From positions 868,001 to 932,000 of the forward strand of contig NC_016946.1 of assembly GCF_000277125.1 (NCBI RefSeq): DNA of 64,000 nucleotides, given 5' to 3'. The DNA comes from Mycobacterium intracellulare ATCC 13950 (GTDB lineage: Bacteria; Actinomycetota; Actinomycetes; Mycobacteriales; Mycobacteriaceae). The notes under the pieces were generated by a model, which saw only the letters and a program-made list of their open reading frames with translations, was not told where the DNA came from and searched no databases. Below are positions 46,252 to 54,573 of the stretch, one piece after another (position 1 is the stretch's first letter; the number at the start of each line of letters is the position of its first letter). A program made the position numbers and the translations under genes.

Positions 46252-48200
46252 AATGGGTTACCTATCAAGATGTTTCGGGCGCAGAAAACGTCGGCGTGGT
46301 CTCGGGCGACACGATCTATGCGATGCCACCGGGCGTGACGCTGCTCGATCTCGTCGCCCGCGGTTCCGAGGGATTGCGGCAGGCGGGGCAGGATGCGCAG
46401 CGATCCCCGGCGGCGGTGGCACCGCTGGCGGAGGTGCGATTGCTGGCGCCGATTCCACGCCCGCCGTCCATCCGTGATTCCCTGTGCTTCCTCGACCACA
46501 TGCGCAACTGCCAGGCCGCGCTGGGCGCTGGGCGCACCCTCGGCGACTCCTGGTACCGCATACCGGCCTTCTACTTCGCCTGCCCGGCAACCGTTTTGGG
46601 TCCGTACGACGACGCCCCCACGGCGCCCGGAAGCGCGTGGCAGGACTTCGAATTGGAGATCGCTGCCGTGATCGGGACCGGGGGCAAAGATCTCACGGTC
46701 GAAGAGGCGGAGCAGGCGATCATCGGCTACACCATCTTCAACGACTGGTCCGCCCGCGATCTGCAGCAGATGGAGAGCCAACTGGGGATCGGGCAAGGCA
46801 AGGGCAAAGACAGCGGGGTCACGCTGGGCCCGTACCTGGTGACCCCCGACGAGCTCGAACCGTATCGTCACCCCTCCTATCCGGGCAGATTGGACCTGCG
46901 GGTCACCGCCCTGGTCAACGACGTCGTCATCGGTTCCGGGTCGACCGCCCAGATGGACTGGACCTTCGGCGAGGTCATCTCCTATGCCTCGCGCGGCGTC
47001 ACCCTCTCGCCCGGCGACGTCATCGGCTCCGGGACCGTGCCGACCTGCACGCTGGTCGAGCATCTCAATCCGGCGGCCCTGGAATCGTTTCCGGGCTGGC
47101 TGCACGACGGCGACATCGTCACGCTCCAGGTCGAAGGGCTGGGGGAGACCCGGCAAACCGTGCGGGCCAGCGGTTCCCCGCACCCGCTGGCGGCGCGGCC
47201 GAATCCGGACGCCGCTCCCGCCCCGCCGCGAGTCAACCCGGCCCGCGCGCGGGTGCCCTACACCCGCGGGCTGCACGAGGTCGGCGACCGGGTTTGGGCC
47301 TGGACCCTGCCCGACGGCGGCTACGGATGGAGCAACGCCGGGCTGATCGCCGGCGACGGGGCGTCGCTGCTGGTGGACACCTTGTTCGACCTGGCGTTGA
47401 CCCGCGAAATGCTCACCGCGATGCGGCCGCTCACCGCGTCCGCGCCGATCACCCACGCGGTGATCACGCACTCCAACGGGGACCACACGCACGGCAACCA
47501 ACTGCTCGATCCCTCGGTGCGCATCATCGCCGCGCGCGGCACCGCCGAGGAAATCGAACATGGGATGGCCCCGGAGATGCTCGCCATGGCGCAGACCGCC
47601 AACCTCGGGCCGGTCGCCACGCCGTACACACGAGAACGCTTCGGGCACTTCGACTTCAGCAACATCAAGCTGCGCAATGCGGATCAGACGTTCGAGCGCA
47701 ACCTTGCCGTCGAGGTAGGTGGGCGGCGCATCGATGTGCTGAATCTCGGTCCCGCGCACACCGCCGCCGACTCGGTGGTGCATGTGCCGGACGCGGGGGT
47801 GTTGTTCGGCGGCGACCTGTTGTTCATCGGCTGCACGCCCATCGTGTGGGCCGGCCCGATCGCCAACTGGGTCGCCGCCTGTGACGCGATGATTGCGCTG
47901 GACGCGCCGACGGTGGTACCCGGCCACGGTCCGGTCACCGATCCGGATGGGATCCATGCTGTGCGTGGCTATCTCGTGCACGTCGCCGAACAGGCCGAGG
48001 CCGCCTACCACAAGGGGCTGTCGTGGGCGGAGGCCGCCGACACCATTGATCTCGGTGAGTACGCGTCCTGGCTGGACGCCGAGCGCGTCGTCGTCAACGT
48101 CTATCAGCGCTACCGCGAATTCGACCCGCAGACACCGCAATTGGAGGTCATGGGCCTGCTCGTGATGCAGGCCGAGTGGCTGGCCAAACGGCCTGTGTGA
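46248..48200 (+). CDS. Fumarylacetoacetase-like / metallo-beta-lactamase fusion (Rv0939-like)
   Basis: A 650-residue two-domain enzyme. Residues 1-310 are a fumarylacetoacetate hydrolase family domain with IRDSLCFLDHMRN, DFELEIAAVIGTGGKDL and YTIFNDWSARDLQ, which hold the acidic metal ligands. Residues 335-650 are an MBL-fold domain with VITHSNGDHTHGNQLL, LNLGPAHTAADSVVHVPDAG, LFGGDLLF and VPGHGPVTDP. Together they suggest sequential hydrolytic or isomerase steps on an aromatic or keto-acid breakdown product. GTG at 46248 overlaps the ligD stop by four bases. The M. tuberculosis homologue Rv0939 has the same build (about 644 aa). Confidence 0.88.
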   Translation: MKWVTYQDVSGAENVGVVSGDTIYAMPPGVTLLDLVARGSEGLRQAGQDAQRSPAAVAPLAEVRLLAPIPRPPSIRDSLCFLDHMRNCQAALGAGRTLGDSWYRIPAFYFACPATVLGPYDDAPTAPGSAWQDFELEIAAVIGTGGKDLTVEEAEQAIIGYTIFNDWSARDLQQMESQLGIGQGKGKDSGVTLGPYLVTPDELEPYRHPSYPGRLDLRVTALVNDVVIGSGSTAQMDWTFGEVISYASRGVTLSPGDVIGSGTVPTCTLVEHLNPAALESFPGWLHDGDIVTLQVEGLGETRQTVRASGSPHPLAARPNPDAAPAPPRVNPARARVPYTRGLHEVGDRVWAWTLPDGGYGWSNAGLIAGDGASLLVDTLFDLALTREMLTAMRPLTASAPITHAVITHSNGDHTHGNQLLDPSVRIIAARGTAEEIEHGMAPEMLAMAQTANLGPVATPYTRERFGHFDFSNIKLRNADQTFERNLAVEVGGRRIDVLNLGPAHTAADSVVHVPDAGVLFGGDLLFIGCTPIVWAGPIANWVAACDAMIALDAPTVVPGHGPVTDPDGIHAVRGYLVHVAEQAEAAYHKGLSWAEAADTIDLGEYASWLDAERVVVNVYQRYREFDPQTPQLEVMGLLVMQAEWLAKRPV

Positions 48201-48204
48201 CGCT

Positions 48205-49122
48205 TCAGGTCCGCACCGCGCGGACGAAGCTGATCGTGGCGGCGGGCGCCTGGTGCTCGGCTTCCCCCAAGTCCGGCAGGCCCGCCGCCGAAAACAGGTC
48301 GGAGAGCCGGAATTCGGTGGTCTCCCATCCGTTGGCCCGCAGATGCGCGGCCACGTCGGTGTGCTCCCCCGGATAGGTCAACGCGGTGATGTCCAGGTCG
48401 AGCCCCTGCCGTCGCCACCCCTCGGCCATGAGCCGGGATTTCTCCAGCGCTTCCGGCGACGTGCCGGCCACGGCCCCGAAATCGGCGGCGAACCGGCTGC
48501 CCTCGCTGGACAGCGGAATGATGGCATCCAGCAGCCGCACCTCGGCGTCGGGCGGAAGGAACCCGATCAGCACTCCCTCGGCCAGCCACGCCGTCGGCTT
48601 GCTCGGGTCAAAGCCCGACGCCTGCAGGGCCGCCGGCCAATCCTCGCGCAGATCGATACCCACGGTGCGCAGCTCGGCGGTTGGGGCCGCGCCGATCTCG
48701 GCCAGCGTGGCGGTCTTGAACGCGATCACCTCGGGCTGATCGATCTCGTACACCGTCGTCCCCGCGGGCCACGGCAGCCGGTAGGCGCGGGAATCCAGCC
48801 CCGACGCCACGATCACGACCTGGCGTAGGCCGGCCTGCCCGGCCGCGGCGAAGTAGTCGTCGTAAAACAGCGCCCGGGCGGCGAAGGTGTCGACGAACCG
48901 CGAAAACCCGACCCCTTCTTCGATGTCGGAGGAATCGAGTTCGCCGGTTGCCAGCTTTGTGAACAGGTCCAGGCCGGCGGCGCGCACCAGCGGCTCGGCG
49001 AATTCATCGGTGATGACCGGTTGCGGCCGCCTGGTGGCGGCCGCCCGGGCCGCGGCCACCATGGTGGCGGTGGCGCCCACGCTGTTGGCCAGGTCCCAGG
49101 TGTCGCCCTCGCTTCGTGCCAT
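48205..49122 (-). CDS. SAM-dependent methyltransferase, TIGR00027/LCM family
   Basis: A 305-residue member of the mycobacterial S-adenosylmethionine-dependent methyltransferase family related to leucine carboxyl methyltransferases. Diagnostic segments are [14 protein letters not shown] near the start, [28 protein letters not shown] with the SAM-binding loop, and [10 protein letters not shown]. Natural substrates of this large family are unknown. The ATG at 49122 follows AGGAG at five bases. It converges with the FAH-MBL gene and is divergent from the enoyl-CoA hydratase. Confidence 0.92.
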   Translation of the reverse strand: MARSEGDTWDLANSVGATATMVAAARAAATRRPQPVITDEFAEPLVRAAGLDLFTKLATGELDSSDIEEGVGFSRFVDTFAARALFYDDYFAAAGQAGLRQVVIVASGLDSRAYRLPWPAGTTVYEIDQPEVIAFKTATLAEIGAAPTAELRTVGIDLREDWPAALQASGFDPSKPTAWLAEGVLIGFLPPDAEVRLLDAIIPLSSEGSRFAADFGAVAGTSPEALEKSRLMAEGWRRQGLDLDITALTYPGEHTDVAAHLRANGWETTEFRLSDLFSAAGLPDLGEAEHQAPAATISFVRAVRT

Positions 49123-49184
49123 GGCTGCTCCTTCGATGTGTGGCCCAACCACGGTATGCCCGATCGGTCGCCTACGGTCTCGGT

Positions 49185-49991
49185 ATGCCTTCAGTGAACC
49201 TGGAAACCCTCGAGGACAACATCGCCTGCATCACCCTGAACCGGCCCGAACGCCTCAACGCGATCGATGGGTCGTTGATCGACGGCGTCGACGACGCGTT
49301 GGACGCGCTCAGCGCGGGCGAGTTCAGGGTGGCGATCCTGACGGGTGCCGGACGCGGATTTTGCGCCGGAGCGGATTTGAGCGGCACCGGGCAGCCGTGG
49401 ACGCAGAACAAGCCGACCACCCCGGCGTTCAAGGTCACCTACGACGCTCAGGTCCGGCTGGCCAACCTGTACACCCGGATCTACGAGCTGGACATCCCGG
49501 TGATCGCGGCGGTCAACGGTGTCGCCGTCGGGGGCGGCCTGGCGTTCACGTTGGTCAGCGACATCCGGGTCGCCTCGGATCAGGCCCGGTTCGGTTCGGT
49601 GTTCATCAAGGCCGGCTTCTCGTCGATGGACATGGGCACCAGCTACCTCCTGCCGAAGATCGTCGGCGCCGGCGTGGCACGCGAACTCATGCTCACCGGC
49701 CGCATCATCGACGCGGCCGAGGCCTATCGCATCAAGCTGGTGCATGAGGTGGTCGCGCCCGACGACCTGATGCCAGCCGCGCTGAGGCTGGCCCGCTCGA
49801 TCGCCGAGAACAACGCTTATGGCGTGTGGCAGACGAAGATTGGGCTCAATGCCGCGCTGGACGCACCCAGCCTCCGCCATGCCATCGAGATCGAGAACCG
49901 CACTCAGGTCCTCAGCGGTTTCACCAACAACCCGGTTGAGGCCGCCAAGGCTCACCAGGAGAAGCGCGCGCCCAGGTGGGATCCGCTGTGA
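49185..49991 (+). CDS. Enoyl-CoA hydratase/isomerase family protein
   Basis: A 268-residue crotonase-fold enzyme. [13 protein letters not shown] at the N-terminus, [14 protein letters not shown] forming the CoA oxyanion hole, and [21 protein letters not shown] are the family signatures. The second-glutamate region reads [15 protein letters not shown], where the usual PE pair of true hydratases is not obvious, so isomerase or other activity is possible. The ATG at 49185 was chosen by family length. It is followed by the 56-bp tandem repeat and has no M. tuberculosis counterpart at this place. Confidence 0.9.
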   Translation: MPSVNLETLEDNIACITLNRPERLNAIDGSLIDGVDDALDALSAGEFRVAILTGAGRGFCAGADLSGTGQPWTQNKPTTPAFKVTYDAQVRLANLYTRIYELDIPVIAAVNGVAVGGGLAFTLVSDIRVASDQARFGSVFIKAGFSSMDMGTSYLLPKIVGAGVARELMLTGRIIDAAEAYRIKLVHEVVAPDDLMPAALRLARSIAENNAYGVWQTKIGLNAALDAPSLRHAIEIENRTQVLSGFTNNPVEAAKAHQEKRAPRWDPL

Positions 49992-50000
49992 CGAGATAGT

Positions 50001-50200
50001 GCCCGGCTTGCGCCGCGCTTGCGACCGCCGCTTGCCCGATGGCGGCGGCCCGCTGCGCCCGGCTTGCGCCGCGCTTGCGACCGCCGCTTGCCTGATGGCG
50101 GCGGCCCGCTGCGCCCGGCTTGCGCCGCGCTTGCGACCGCCGCTTGCCTGATGGCGGCGGCCCGCTGCGCCCGGCTTGCGCCGCGCTTGCGACCGCCGCT
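50001..50200. repeat. 56-bp tandem repeat array (MIRU/VNTR-like), 3.6 copies
   Basis: Full units start at 50001, 50057 and 50113, and a 32-bp partial unit at 50169. Units begin GCCCGGCTTGCGCCGCGC and contain GATGGCGGCGGCCCGCTGC; the full copies differ by about one base (CCGAT against CTGAT in the first). The array fills the gap between convergent genes. Its last bases CT start the CTA that is the complement of the LLM gene's stop. GGCGGCGG and CCGCCGC segments can pair, giving terminator-like hairpins. A diverged single copy lies at 3094-3144. Confidence 0.85.
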
Positions 50201-51065
50201 AAAGCTTCGCGATCACGTTCTCGGCGAACATCTCCAGGTTGCGGATCTTGTTCTCCAGCGGCTCGGTGTCCTTGCCCTTGATATAGGGGATGCGGAAGCC
50301 GACGATGACGTCGGTGACGCCCTTGTCCTCGAGCCGCTTGATGCCGTCGGGGGTGTAGGCGTCGGCGGAGATGACGTGGATCTCGAAAGGCCCGGTCGTG
50401 CCGGCTTCTTCGCGGAAACACTTGAGCTTGGCCAGCAGCTGGTCGAGTTCTTCGGGGTCACCGCCGCCGTGCATCCAGCCGTCCAGGCGGGCCGCGCGCC
50501 GCAGCGCCGCGTCGGCGTGACCGCCGATCAGGATCGGGACGGGCTTGGTGGGCGCGGGCGTCATCTTGGTCTTGGGAATGTCGTAGAACTCGCCGTGAAA
50601 TTCGAAGTACTCACCGGAGGTGAGGCCCTGGATGATCTCGATGCATTCGTCCATCCGCTTGCCGCGCTTGGCGAACGGGACTCCCAGCAGTTCGTAGTCC
50701 TCGGGCCACGGGCTGGTGCCCACACCGAAACCCACCCGATTGTCGGTCATCGCGGCGAGCGACCCAATTTGCTTGGCCACCAACGCCGGCGGCCGGATGG
50801 GCAGCTTGAGGACGAAGAAATTGAACCGCAGCTTCGAGGTGACCGCCCCCAATGCCGATGTCAGCACGAAGGTTTCGATGAACTCCTTGCCGTCCAGGAA
50901 CTCGCGGTTGCCGTCCGGGGTGTAGGGGTACTTCGAGTCGGATTCAAACGGGTAGGCGATGCTGTCGGCGATCGTCATGGCGTCGTAGCCGGCCGCCTCG
51001 GCCGCCTTGGCCAGCGGGACGTAGAACCGAAAGTCAGTCATCGCCTCTGCGTAGGTAAACCGCAC
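50199..51065 (-). CDS. LLM-class F420-dependent oxidoreductase (Rv0940c-like)
   Basis: A 288-residue luciferase-like protein with exactly the length of M. tuberculosis Rv0940c when started at the GTG at 51065 (reading MRFTYAEAMTDF). AGGAAGG lies eight bases upstream. Typical barrel segments are AAEAAGYDAMTIADS, LRFNFFVLKLPIRPPALVAKQ, VGFGVGTSPWPEDYELLG and PVPILIGGHADAALRRAARLDGW. It probably reduces or oxidises a lipid-type substrate with F420. Two KstR-like operators lie just upstream, suggesting induction with sterol or fatty-acid catabolism genes. Confidence 0.92.
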   Translation of the reverse strand: MRFTYAEAMTDFRFYVPLAKAAEAAGYDAMTIADSIAYPFESDSKYPYTPDGNREFLDGKEFIETFVLTSALGAVTSKLRFNFFVLKLPIRPPALVAKQIGSLAAMTDNRVGFGVGTSPWPEDYELLGVPFAKRGKRMDECIEIIQGLTSGEYFEFHGEFYDIPKTKMTPAPTKPVPILIGGHADAALRRAARLDGWMHGGGDPEELDQLLAKLKCFREEAGTTGPFEIHVISADAYTPDGIKRLEDKGVTDVIVGFRIPYIKGKDTEPLENKIRNLEMFAENVIAKL

Positions 51066-51101
51066 GTCATCTGCCTTCCTGAAGGGGTCGTCCCACGACA
51101 T

Positions 51102-51115
51102 TAGAACGTGTTCTA
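51102..51115. promoter_or_regulatory. KstR-type operator 1 upstream of the LLM gene
   Basis: TAGAACGTGTTCTA is a perfect match to the TNNAACNNGTTNNA consensus of KstR, with fully palindromic arms TAGAAC/GTTCTA. It lies 36 bases upstream of the GTG start of the LLM oxidoreductase gene, where a repressor would block its promoter. Confidence 0.65.
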
Positions 51116-51145
51116 GTTTCAGCACAACCGCCAGATGGGTGTGGC

Positions 51146-51159
51146 TAGAACTGGTTGGA
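51146..51159. promoter_or_regulatory. KstR-type operator 2, degenerate
   Basis: TAGAACTGGTTGGA fits TNNAACNNGTTNNA but is asymmetric in the outer bases. It is 44 bases from the perfect site, in the same gap just after the end of the STAS/anti-sigma gene. It could help cooperative binding, or be chance. Confidence 0.35.
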
Positions 51160-51164
51160 ACGAG

Positions 51165-51929
51165 TCAGAGCTGGTTCTCGGGGCCGATGACCGCCCACAC
51201 CGTCTTGCCGGACCCCGTCGGCGTGCTGCCCCACGTGCGGGACAACGCGTCGACGATCGCCAGGCCGGAGACGTCGATGCCCTTCGCTGGAGACGGAAGC
51301 CGCACGGCGGGCGTGTTGCTGGCATCGGAGACCGCGATGGTCGCCGTCGTGCCCTGCGCCTCGAGCCGCATCACCGGGACGCCGGCGGTGTGTTCCAGCA
51401 CGTTCTCCACGAACACGTTGACGACCACCAACGCGACGGGGATGAGCTTGGCCTGCGACCACGTGGTGAGCCACTCGCGGACCAGCCGCCGCGACTCGCG
51501 CAGGCTGGTCAGGTCGGCGGGCAGCTGCGCGTCGGCGCGCCGCACGGCACGACGGCCGTTCTGCCCGAGCGACTTCATCGCCGCCTTCTGGCTCGAATAC
51601 ACCGGCATGAAGTGCGCGATCCCGCTGCGCGTAATCGCCTCGCGGGTCGCCCGATTGCTGCAGACGAAGACGATCGGAACGTGGGCCGCGCTGCCGATCT
51701 GCCAGTAGGCGCCCATAAAGGTCGACCATGCCGGTTCGGCGTTCAGCTTGAGGCCGGAGACGTCGAGGATGACGGCGGAAGCCGCGTCGGATGTCGCCTT
51801 GATGAGGCGGTCGCGCAGTGCGGTGGAATTGGCGGCGTCAAGCACGCCGTCGACGGTCAGAACGGCGATCGAATCATCCGTTCGCGTCGCGACGGCCAGT
51901 GAGCTGGCCGACTCAGCCACCGGGCTCAT
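51165..51929 (-). CDS. STAS domain - anti-sigma-factor kinase-like fusion (Rv0941c-like)
   Basis: A 254-residue regulatory protein. Residues 15-115 form a STAS (anti-sigma antagonist) domain, with VLTVDGVLDAANSTALRDRL and VILDVSGLKLN where a phosphorylatable serine would stand. Residues 130-254 resemble the ATPase domain of RsbW-type anti-sigma kinases: LVREWLTTWS, VNVFVENVLEHTAG as the N-box and KTVWAVI at the end. It probably takes part in partner switching for an alternative sigma factor. The ATG at 51929 overlaps the stop of a ten-codon leader ORF that carries the good ribosome site. Confidence 0.8.
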   Translation of the reverse strand: MSPVAESASSLAVATRTDDSIAVLTVDGVLDAANSTALRDRLIKATSDAASAVILDVSGLKLNAEPAWSTFMGAYWQIGSAAHVPIVFVCSNRATREAITRSGIAHFMPVYSSQKAAMKSLGQNGRRAVRRADAQLPADLTSLRESRRLVREWLTTWSQAKLIPVALVVVNVFVENVLEHTAGVPVMRLEAQGTTATIAVSDASNTPAVRLPSPAKGIDVSGLAIVDALSRTWGSTPTGSGKTVWAVIGPENQL

Positions 51930-51958
51930 CCCAGCTCGATCGGGACGTCCGGTTTCAT
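51926..51958 (-). CDS. Ten-codon leader ORF overlapping the STAS/anti-sigma start
   Basis: An ORF reading MKPDVPIELG begins at the ATG at 51958, with AAGGAG six bases upstream. Its TGA overlaps the ATG of the downstream gene in the arrangement ATGA. The downstream start has no good ribosome site of its own. The arrangement suggests translational coupling through a leader peptide. Whether the peptide itself matters is unknown. Confidence 0.45.
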   Translation of the reverse strand: MKPDVPIELG

Positions 51959-52309
51959 TTCCCGCTCCTTGTGTGTTCTGCCGGGCCGACTGCTTGAGTA
52001 TCCGCCCTCAGCGGCAAAAGTCTAGTTCGCGGCGAGCTCGCTTCGTTGCACCGAAAAGCGGCAGGCCGCGATCCCGATCCCCCCGGACTCATGCCGCAGC
52101 CCCGCATCGAATGAATCATGCGCCCCCCTCCGTGCCCGTCGCGGCGTCGATCCGCACCGCCCCGCACGCACAATGGAGTTCATTGCCCAACACGCGCTGT
52201 TCCACGGGATTACCACATAGGGGGCGCGGCCAAACTTTCTGGTATGGCCTGAAAACAGGTCGTTTCCTGCAGAAATACGCTGGCCTCCGTCAGCAGCCGC
52301 GGTGCCCGT
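51959..52309. other. Gap upstream of the STAS/anti-sigma gene
   Basis: These 351 bases separate the STAS gene start from the end of the monooxygenase gene on the same strand. Open frames crossing it lack start signals and codon bias. It should contain the promoter of the STAS/anti-sigma gene. I looked for a SigF-type GTTT-N15-17-GGGTAT and found none convincing. In M. tuberculosis a small gene (Rv0942) is annotated here; no homologue is evident. Confidence 0.4.
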
Positions 52310-53545
52310 TCACCCAATGCTCAGCGCGTAGGGGGGAGCGCCCACGCCCGCAACCGAGTGCGTGCCCCAGGGTGTCCGTTCGACGATGCGCGCCGGCGCA
52401 CTGCGCTCACCCACCGTCAGCGTGGCCGTCCGCGCCTGCTTGAGGTTGTCGGACGGCGAACCGAACACGGTTCCCTGCCAGTGGTAGCGACCGTCGATCG
52501 GGTCCAGATGGCCGGTGAGCCGGACCCGTACCGGATGACGGCTTCCGGCGATCTCCAGCGTGGCGGTGCCGTCGTAGGCGTCGTCGCTGGCAGGCGCGCT
52601 GGCCGATAGGTCGAAGGCGGACGCCGCCGGTGGCGGCTCGATCGGTCGCAGCTGGGCGCGTTCGTTGAAGACATGCTGGCTGCTGGCGCGCACCTCGATG
52701 CCGCGGCTGCCCGTGCGCTGCATGAGCTTTAGGCACTCCACGATGTAGCGGGCTTGCGCGTCCGGGTCGGGACCGGTGATGAAGAAGTAGTTGGGGAACC
52801 CGCGCACCGCCACCCCGCAGAACGGCTCCATGCCGTCGTGCCAGGCCTCTCGGATGGGCAGCCCTCCCGCGCCGGTCAGCGTCTCGTCGGCGACGTGATC
52901 GGCGATCGAGAATCCGGTGCCGTAGACGATGGCGTCGACGCTGTGGTGGACACCATCGCCGGTGCGCACCCCCGACGGGGTCACCGTCTCGACCGCCGAC
53001 GAAGCGATCACCACCGACGGCCGCGACGCGCTCGGGCGGGTGTGGCGGCGCAGCCAGCGCGCGACGCGGGTAGACCACAGCGGCACCTCGGTGACCACAC
53101 GGCGGGGTGCGCGGGCAAAGACGGTGACGGATGCCGCGGCTTCGACCAGCGGGCCGAGGTGGTAGCCGGCAGCGGCATCGGTGCCGATGACCGCGATGCG
53201 CTTGCCGGACGGGTCAAACGCCGGCTCCCACGCCGCCGAGTGAAACGACTCGCCGCGAAACTCGTCACGCCCGTCAAGGTGCGGCACCCAGGGAACGTAG
53301 ACGTCTCCACCCGCGGCGACGACGACATCGGCCCGCACGATCTCGCCACCGGCCGTGGTCAACAGCCAAGTGTCGGAGGCGTCGTCGAACCGCGACCGGA
53401 GGACGTCCTGGCCGGGCCGGTCGAGCAGGACCAGGTCGGTGAAGCCGGCGCCCGACAACGCATCACAGGCGCTCTGACCGCCGGCCCCCGCGCCGACAAT
53501 GGCTGTGTGGCAACGTGTTTCGCTGCCGGGGCGCGAAGCCGTCAC
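52310..53545 (-). CDS. Flavin monooxygenase with C-terminal DUF4873 domain (Rv0943c-like)
   Basis: A 411-residue protein. Residues 10-310 are a flavoprotein monooxygenase-like part with a Rossmann loop AIVGAGAGGQSACDAL and an NADPH-side loop KRIAVIGTDAAAGYHLGPLVE, both slightly altered from the Baeyer-Villiger consensus. FPNYFFITGPDP and YGTGF are typical of that family. Residues 315-411 form a DUF4873-like beta domain. It may oxygenate a ketone or lipid. The GTG start overlaps the stop of the diiron oxygenase gene by four bases, so the two oxygenases are co-translated. Longer than the M. tuberculosis homologue (about 346 aa). Confidence 0.83.
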   Translation of the reverse strand: MTASRPGSETRCHTAIVGAGAGGQSACDALSGAGFTDLVLLDRPGQDVLRSRFDDASDTWLLTTAGGEIVRADVVVAAGGDVYVPWVPHLDGRDEFRGESFHSAAWEPAFDPSGKRIAVIGTDAAAGYHLGPLVEAAASVTVFARAPRRVVTEVPLWSTRVARWLRRHTRPSASRPSVVIASSAVETVTPSGVRTGDGVHHSVDAIVYGTGFSIADHVADETLTGAGGLPIREAWHDGMEPFCGVAVRGFPNYFFITGPDPDAQARYIVECLKLMQRTGSRGIEVRASSQHVFNERAQLRPIEPPPAASAFDLSASAPASDDAYDGTATLEIAGSRHPVRVRLTGHLDPIDGRYHWQGTVFGSPSDNLKQARTATLTVGERSAPARIVERTPWGTHSVAGVGAPPYALSIG

Positions 53546-54447
53546 AGAAACCTGCTGCGCTTCCAGCCGCGGCGCGCGAAGCGGCCCATCAGGCCTACCT
53601 CGGTGAGAAACGCCGCCAGTGGTGCGAAGCCGGCGACCTGAACGTCACGGCGATGCGGGCTGGTGCGCGCGGTCTTTCGGGCCCGCTGCGGGTCGAGACC
53701 CGTTCGCGCATAAGGGACCGGGTTGCTGAACAGATAGTTGAAGAAGTAGCCGCCCAGCCCGTTGATGTTGGCCATGAACCAGCGGTTGAACCGGGGCATT
53801 TCGGCGACGCGTTTGCGCGCGCCGTCGCGCGCGAATTGGATGTGACGCGCCTCTTCGGTCACGTGGATGCGCATGAGCCGCTGAATGATTGGCTGCAGCT
53901 CGGGGTCGTCCATCATCTGCCGCTGCAGCGAGTCGAAGATCTCCTCGCCGATCAGGGCGGCCACCCACAGCATCGACCCGCGCTGAAACGCCAGCGGAAG
54001 CAAGTTGATGATCATCCGGTGAAACAGCCGGGGGCGCACCGGTTTTGCGCCGACGCGCTCGATGGCCTTGCCGAACATGACCATGTGACGGGTCTCGTCG
54101 CCCAGTTCGGTCAGCTTGTAATGCGTCGAGTTACTGGTCGGGTCTTCGTGCAGGATCGTGCGCAGCAACGACTGGTTGAGCATGTTCTCGAACCAGATCC
54201 CGGCCGAGAGGGTGTTGACCAATTCCTGGCGGGACAACTCGATCTGCTGTTCGCGGGTCATCTCGTCCCACATCGGGGTGCCGTACAGCGACACAAACCG
54301 CGGTGGCAGATAGAACTTGTCCGGGTCGAGCGGAGCGTCCCAGTCGATGTCGACGACGGGCTCATACGACTTTTTGACCGAGCCCTTCAGCAAGCGCTCG
54401 GAGAACTCTTCACGGCTCGGCCCACCTGGCTTCAGCGACGTGGTCAT
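53542..54447 (-). CDS. AurF-family diiron oxygenase (second copy)
   Basis: A 301-residue ferritin-like diiron oxygenase. Ligand motifs are ELGDETRH at 115-121, IGEEIFD at about 167-172 and HVTEEARH at 195-202. Overall identity to the first AurF-like protein of this window (354-1379) appears low, but both share an IDWD motif near the N-terminus and the HxxEEARH site. It is co-translated with the flavin monooxygenase, suggesting a two-enzyme oxidation pathway. A GGAGGG precedes the ATG. The upstream region carries the GGTACC/GGTACT motif also found before the first copy. Substrate unknown. Confidence 0.87.
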   Translation of the reverse strand: MTTSLKPGGPSREEFSERLLKGSVKKSYEPVVDIDWDAPLDPDKFYLPPRFVSLYGTPMWDEMTREQQIELSRQELVNTLSAGIWFENMLNQSLLRTILHEDPTSNSTHYKLTELGDETRHMVMFGKAIERVGAKPVRPRLFHRMIINLLPLAFQRGSMLWVAALIGEEIFDSLQRQMMDDPELQPIIQRLMRIHVTEEARHIQFARDGARKRVAEMPRFNRWFMANINGLGGYFFNYLFSNPVPYARTGLDPQRARKTARTSPHRRDVQVAGFAPLAAFLTEVGLMGRFARRGWKRSRFL

Positions 54448-54477
54448 CCCTGGCGTCCCTCCATTGGGTGCTTAGAC

Positions 54478-54499
54478 GGTACCCATGGTACTGGGTACT
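54478..54499. promoter_or_regulatory. GGTAC-repeat operator-like motif between the diiron-oxygenase gene and cobF
   Basis: GGTACC-cat-GGTACT-g-GGTACT lies 31-52 bases upstream of the diiron-oxygenase start. Its first 15 bases have the same layout as GGTACC-tcc-GGTACT at 289-303 before the other AurF-type gene. The core GTACC-N3-GGTAC is an inverted repeat, and a third half-site follows here. This looks like a TetR-type operator; the regulator is unknown. Confidence 0.45.
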
Positions 54500-54573
54500 T
54501 CAGGTCCCGACTAGGTCTATTCGGTATCGATTCGGCAATGTGGTCGAGCAGCGACGCGAGTCAGGAGAGTTCA

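Noticed and set aside
50019..51104. Long plus-strand frame through the 56-bp repeats and the LLM gene
   Set aside because: It depends on the repeat array being open by chance; the minus-strand LLM gene over the same bases is clearly the real one.
54448..54573. Cobalamin riboswitch in front of cobF
   Set aside because: The gap is too short for a B12 element, and no B12-box-like GCCACTG sequence is present.
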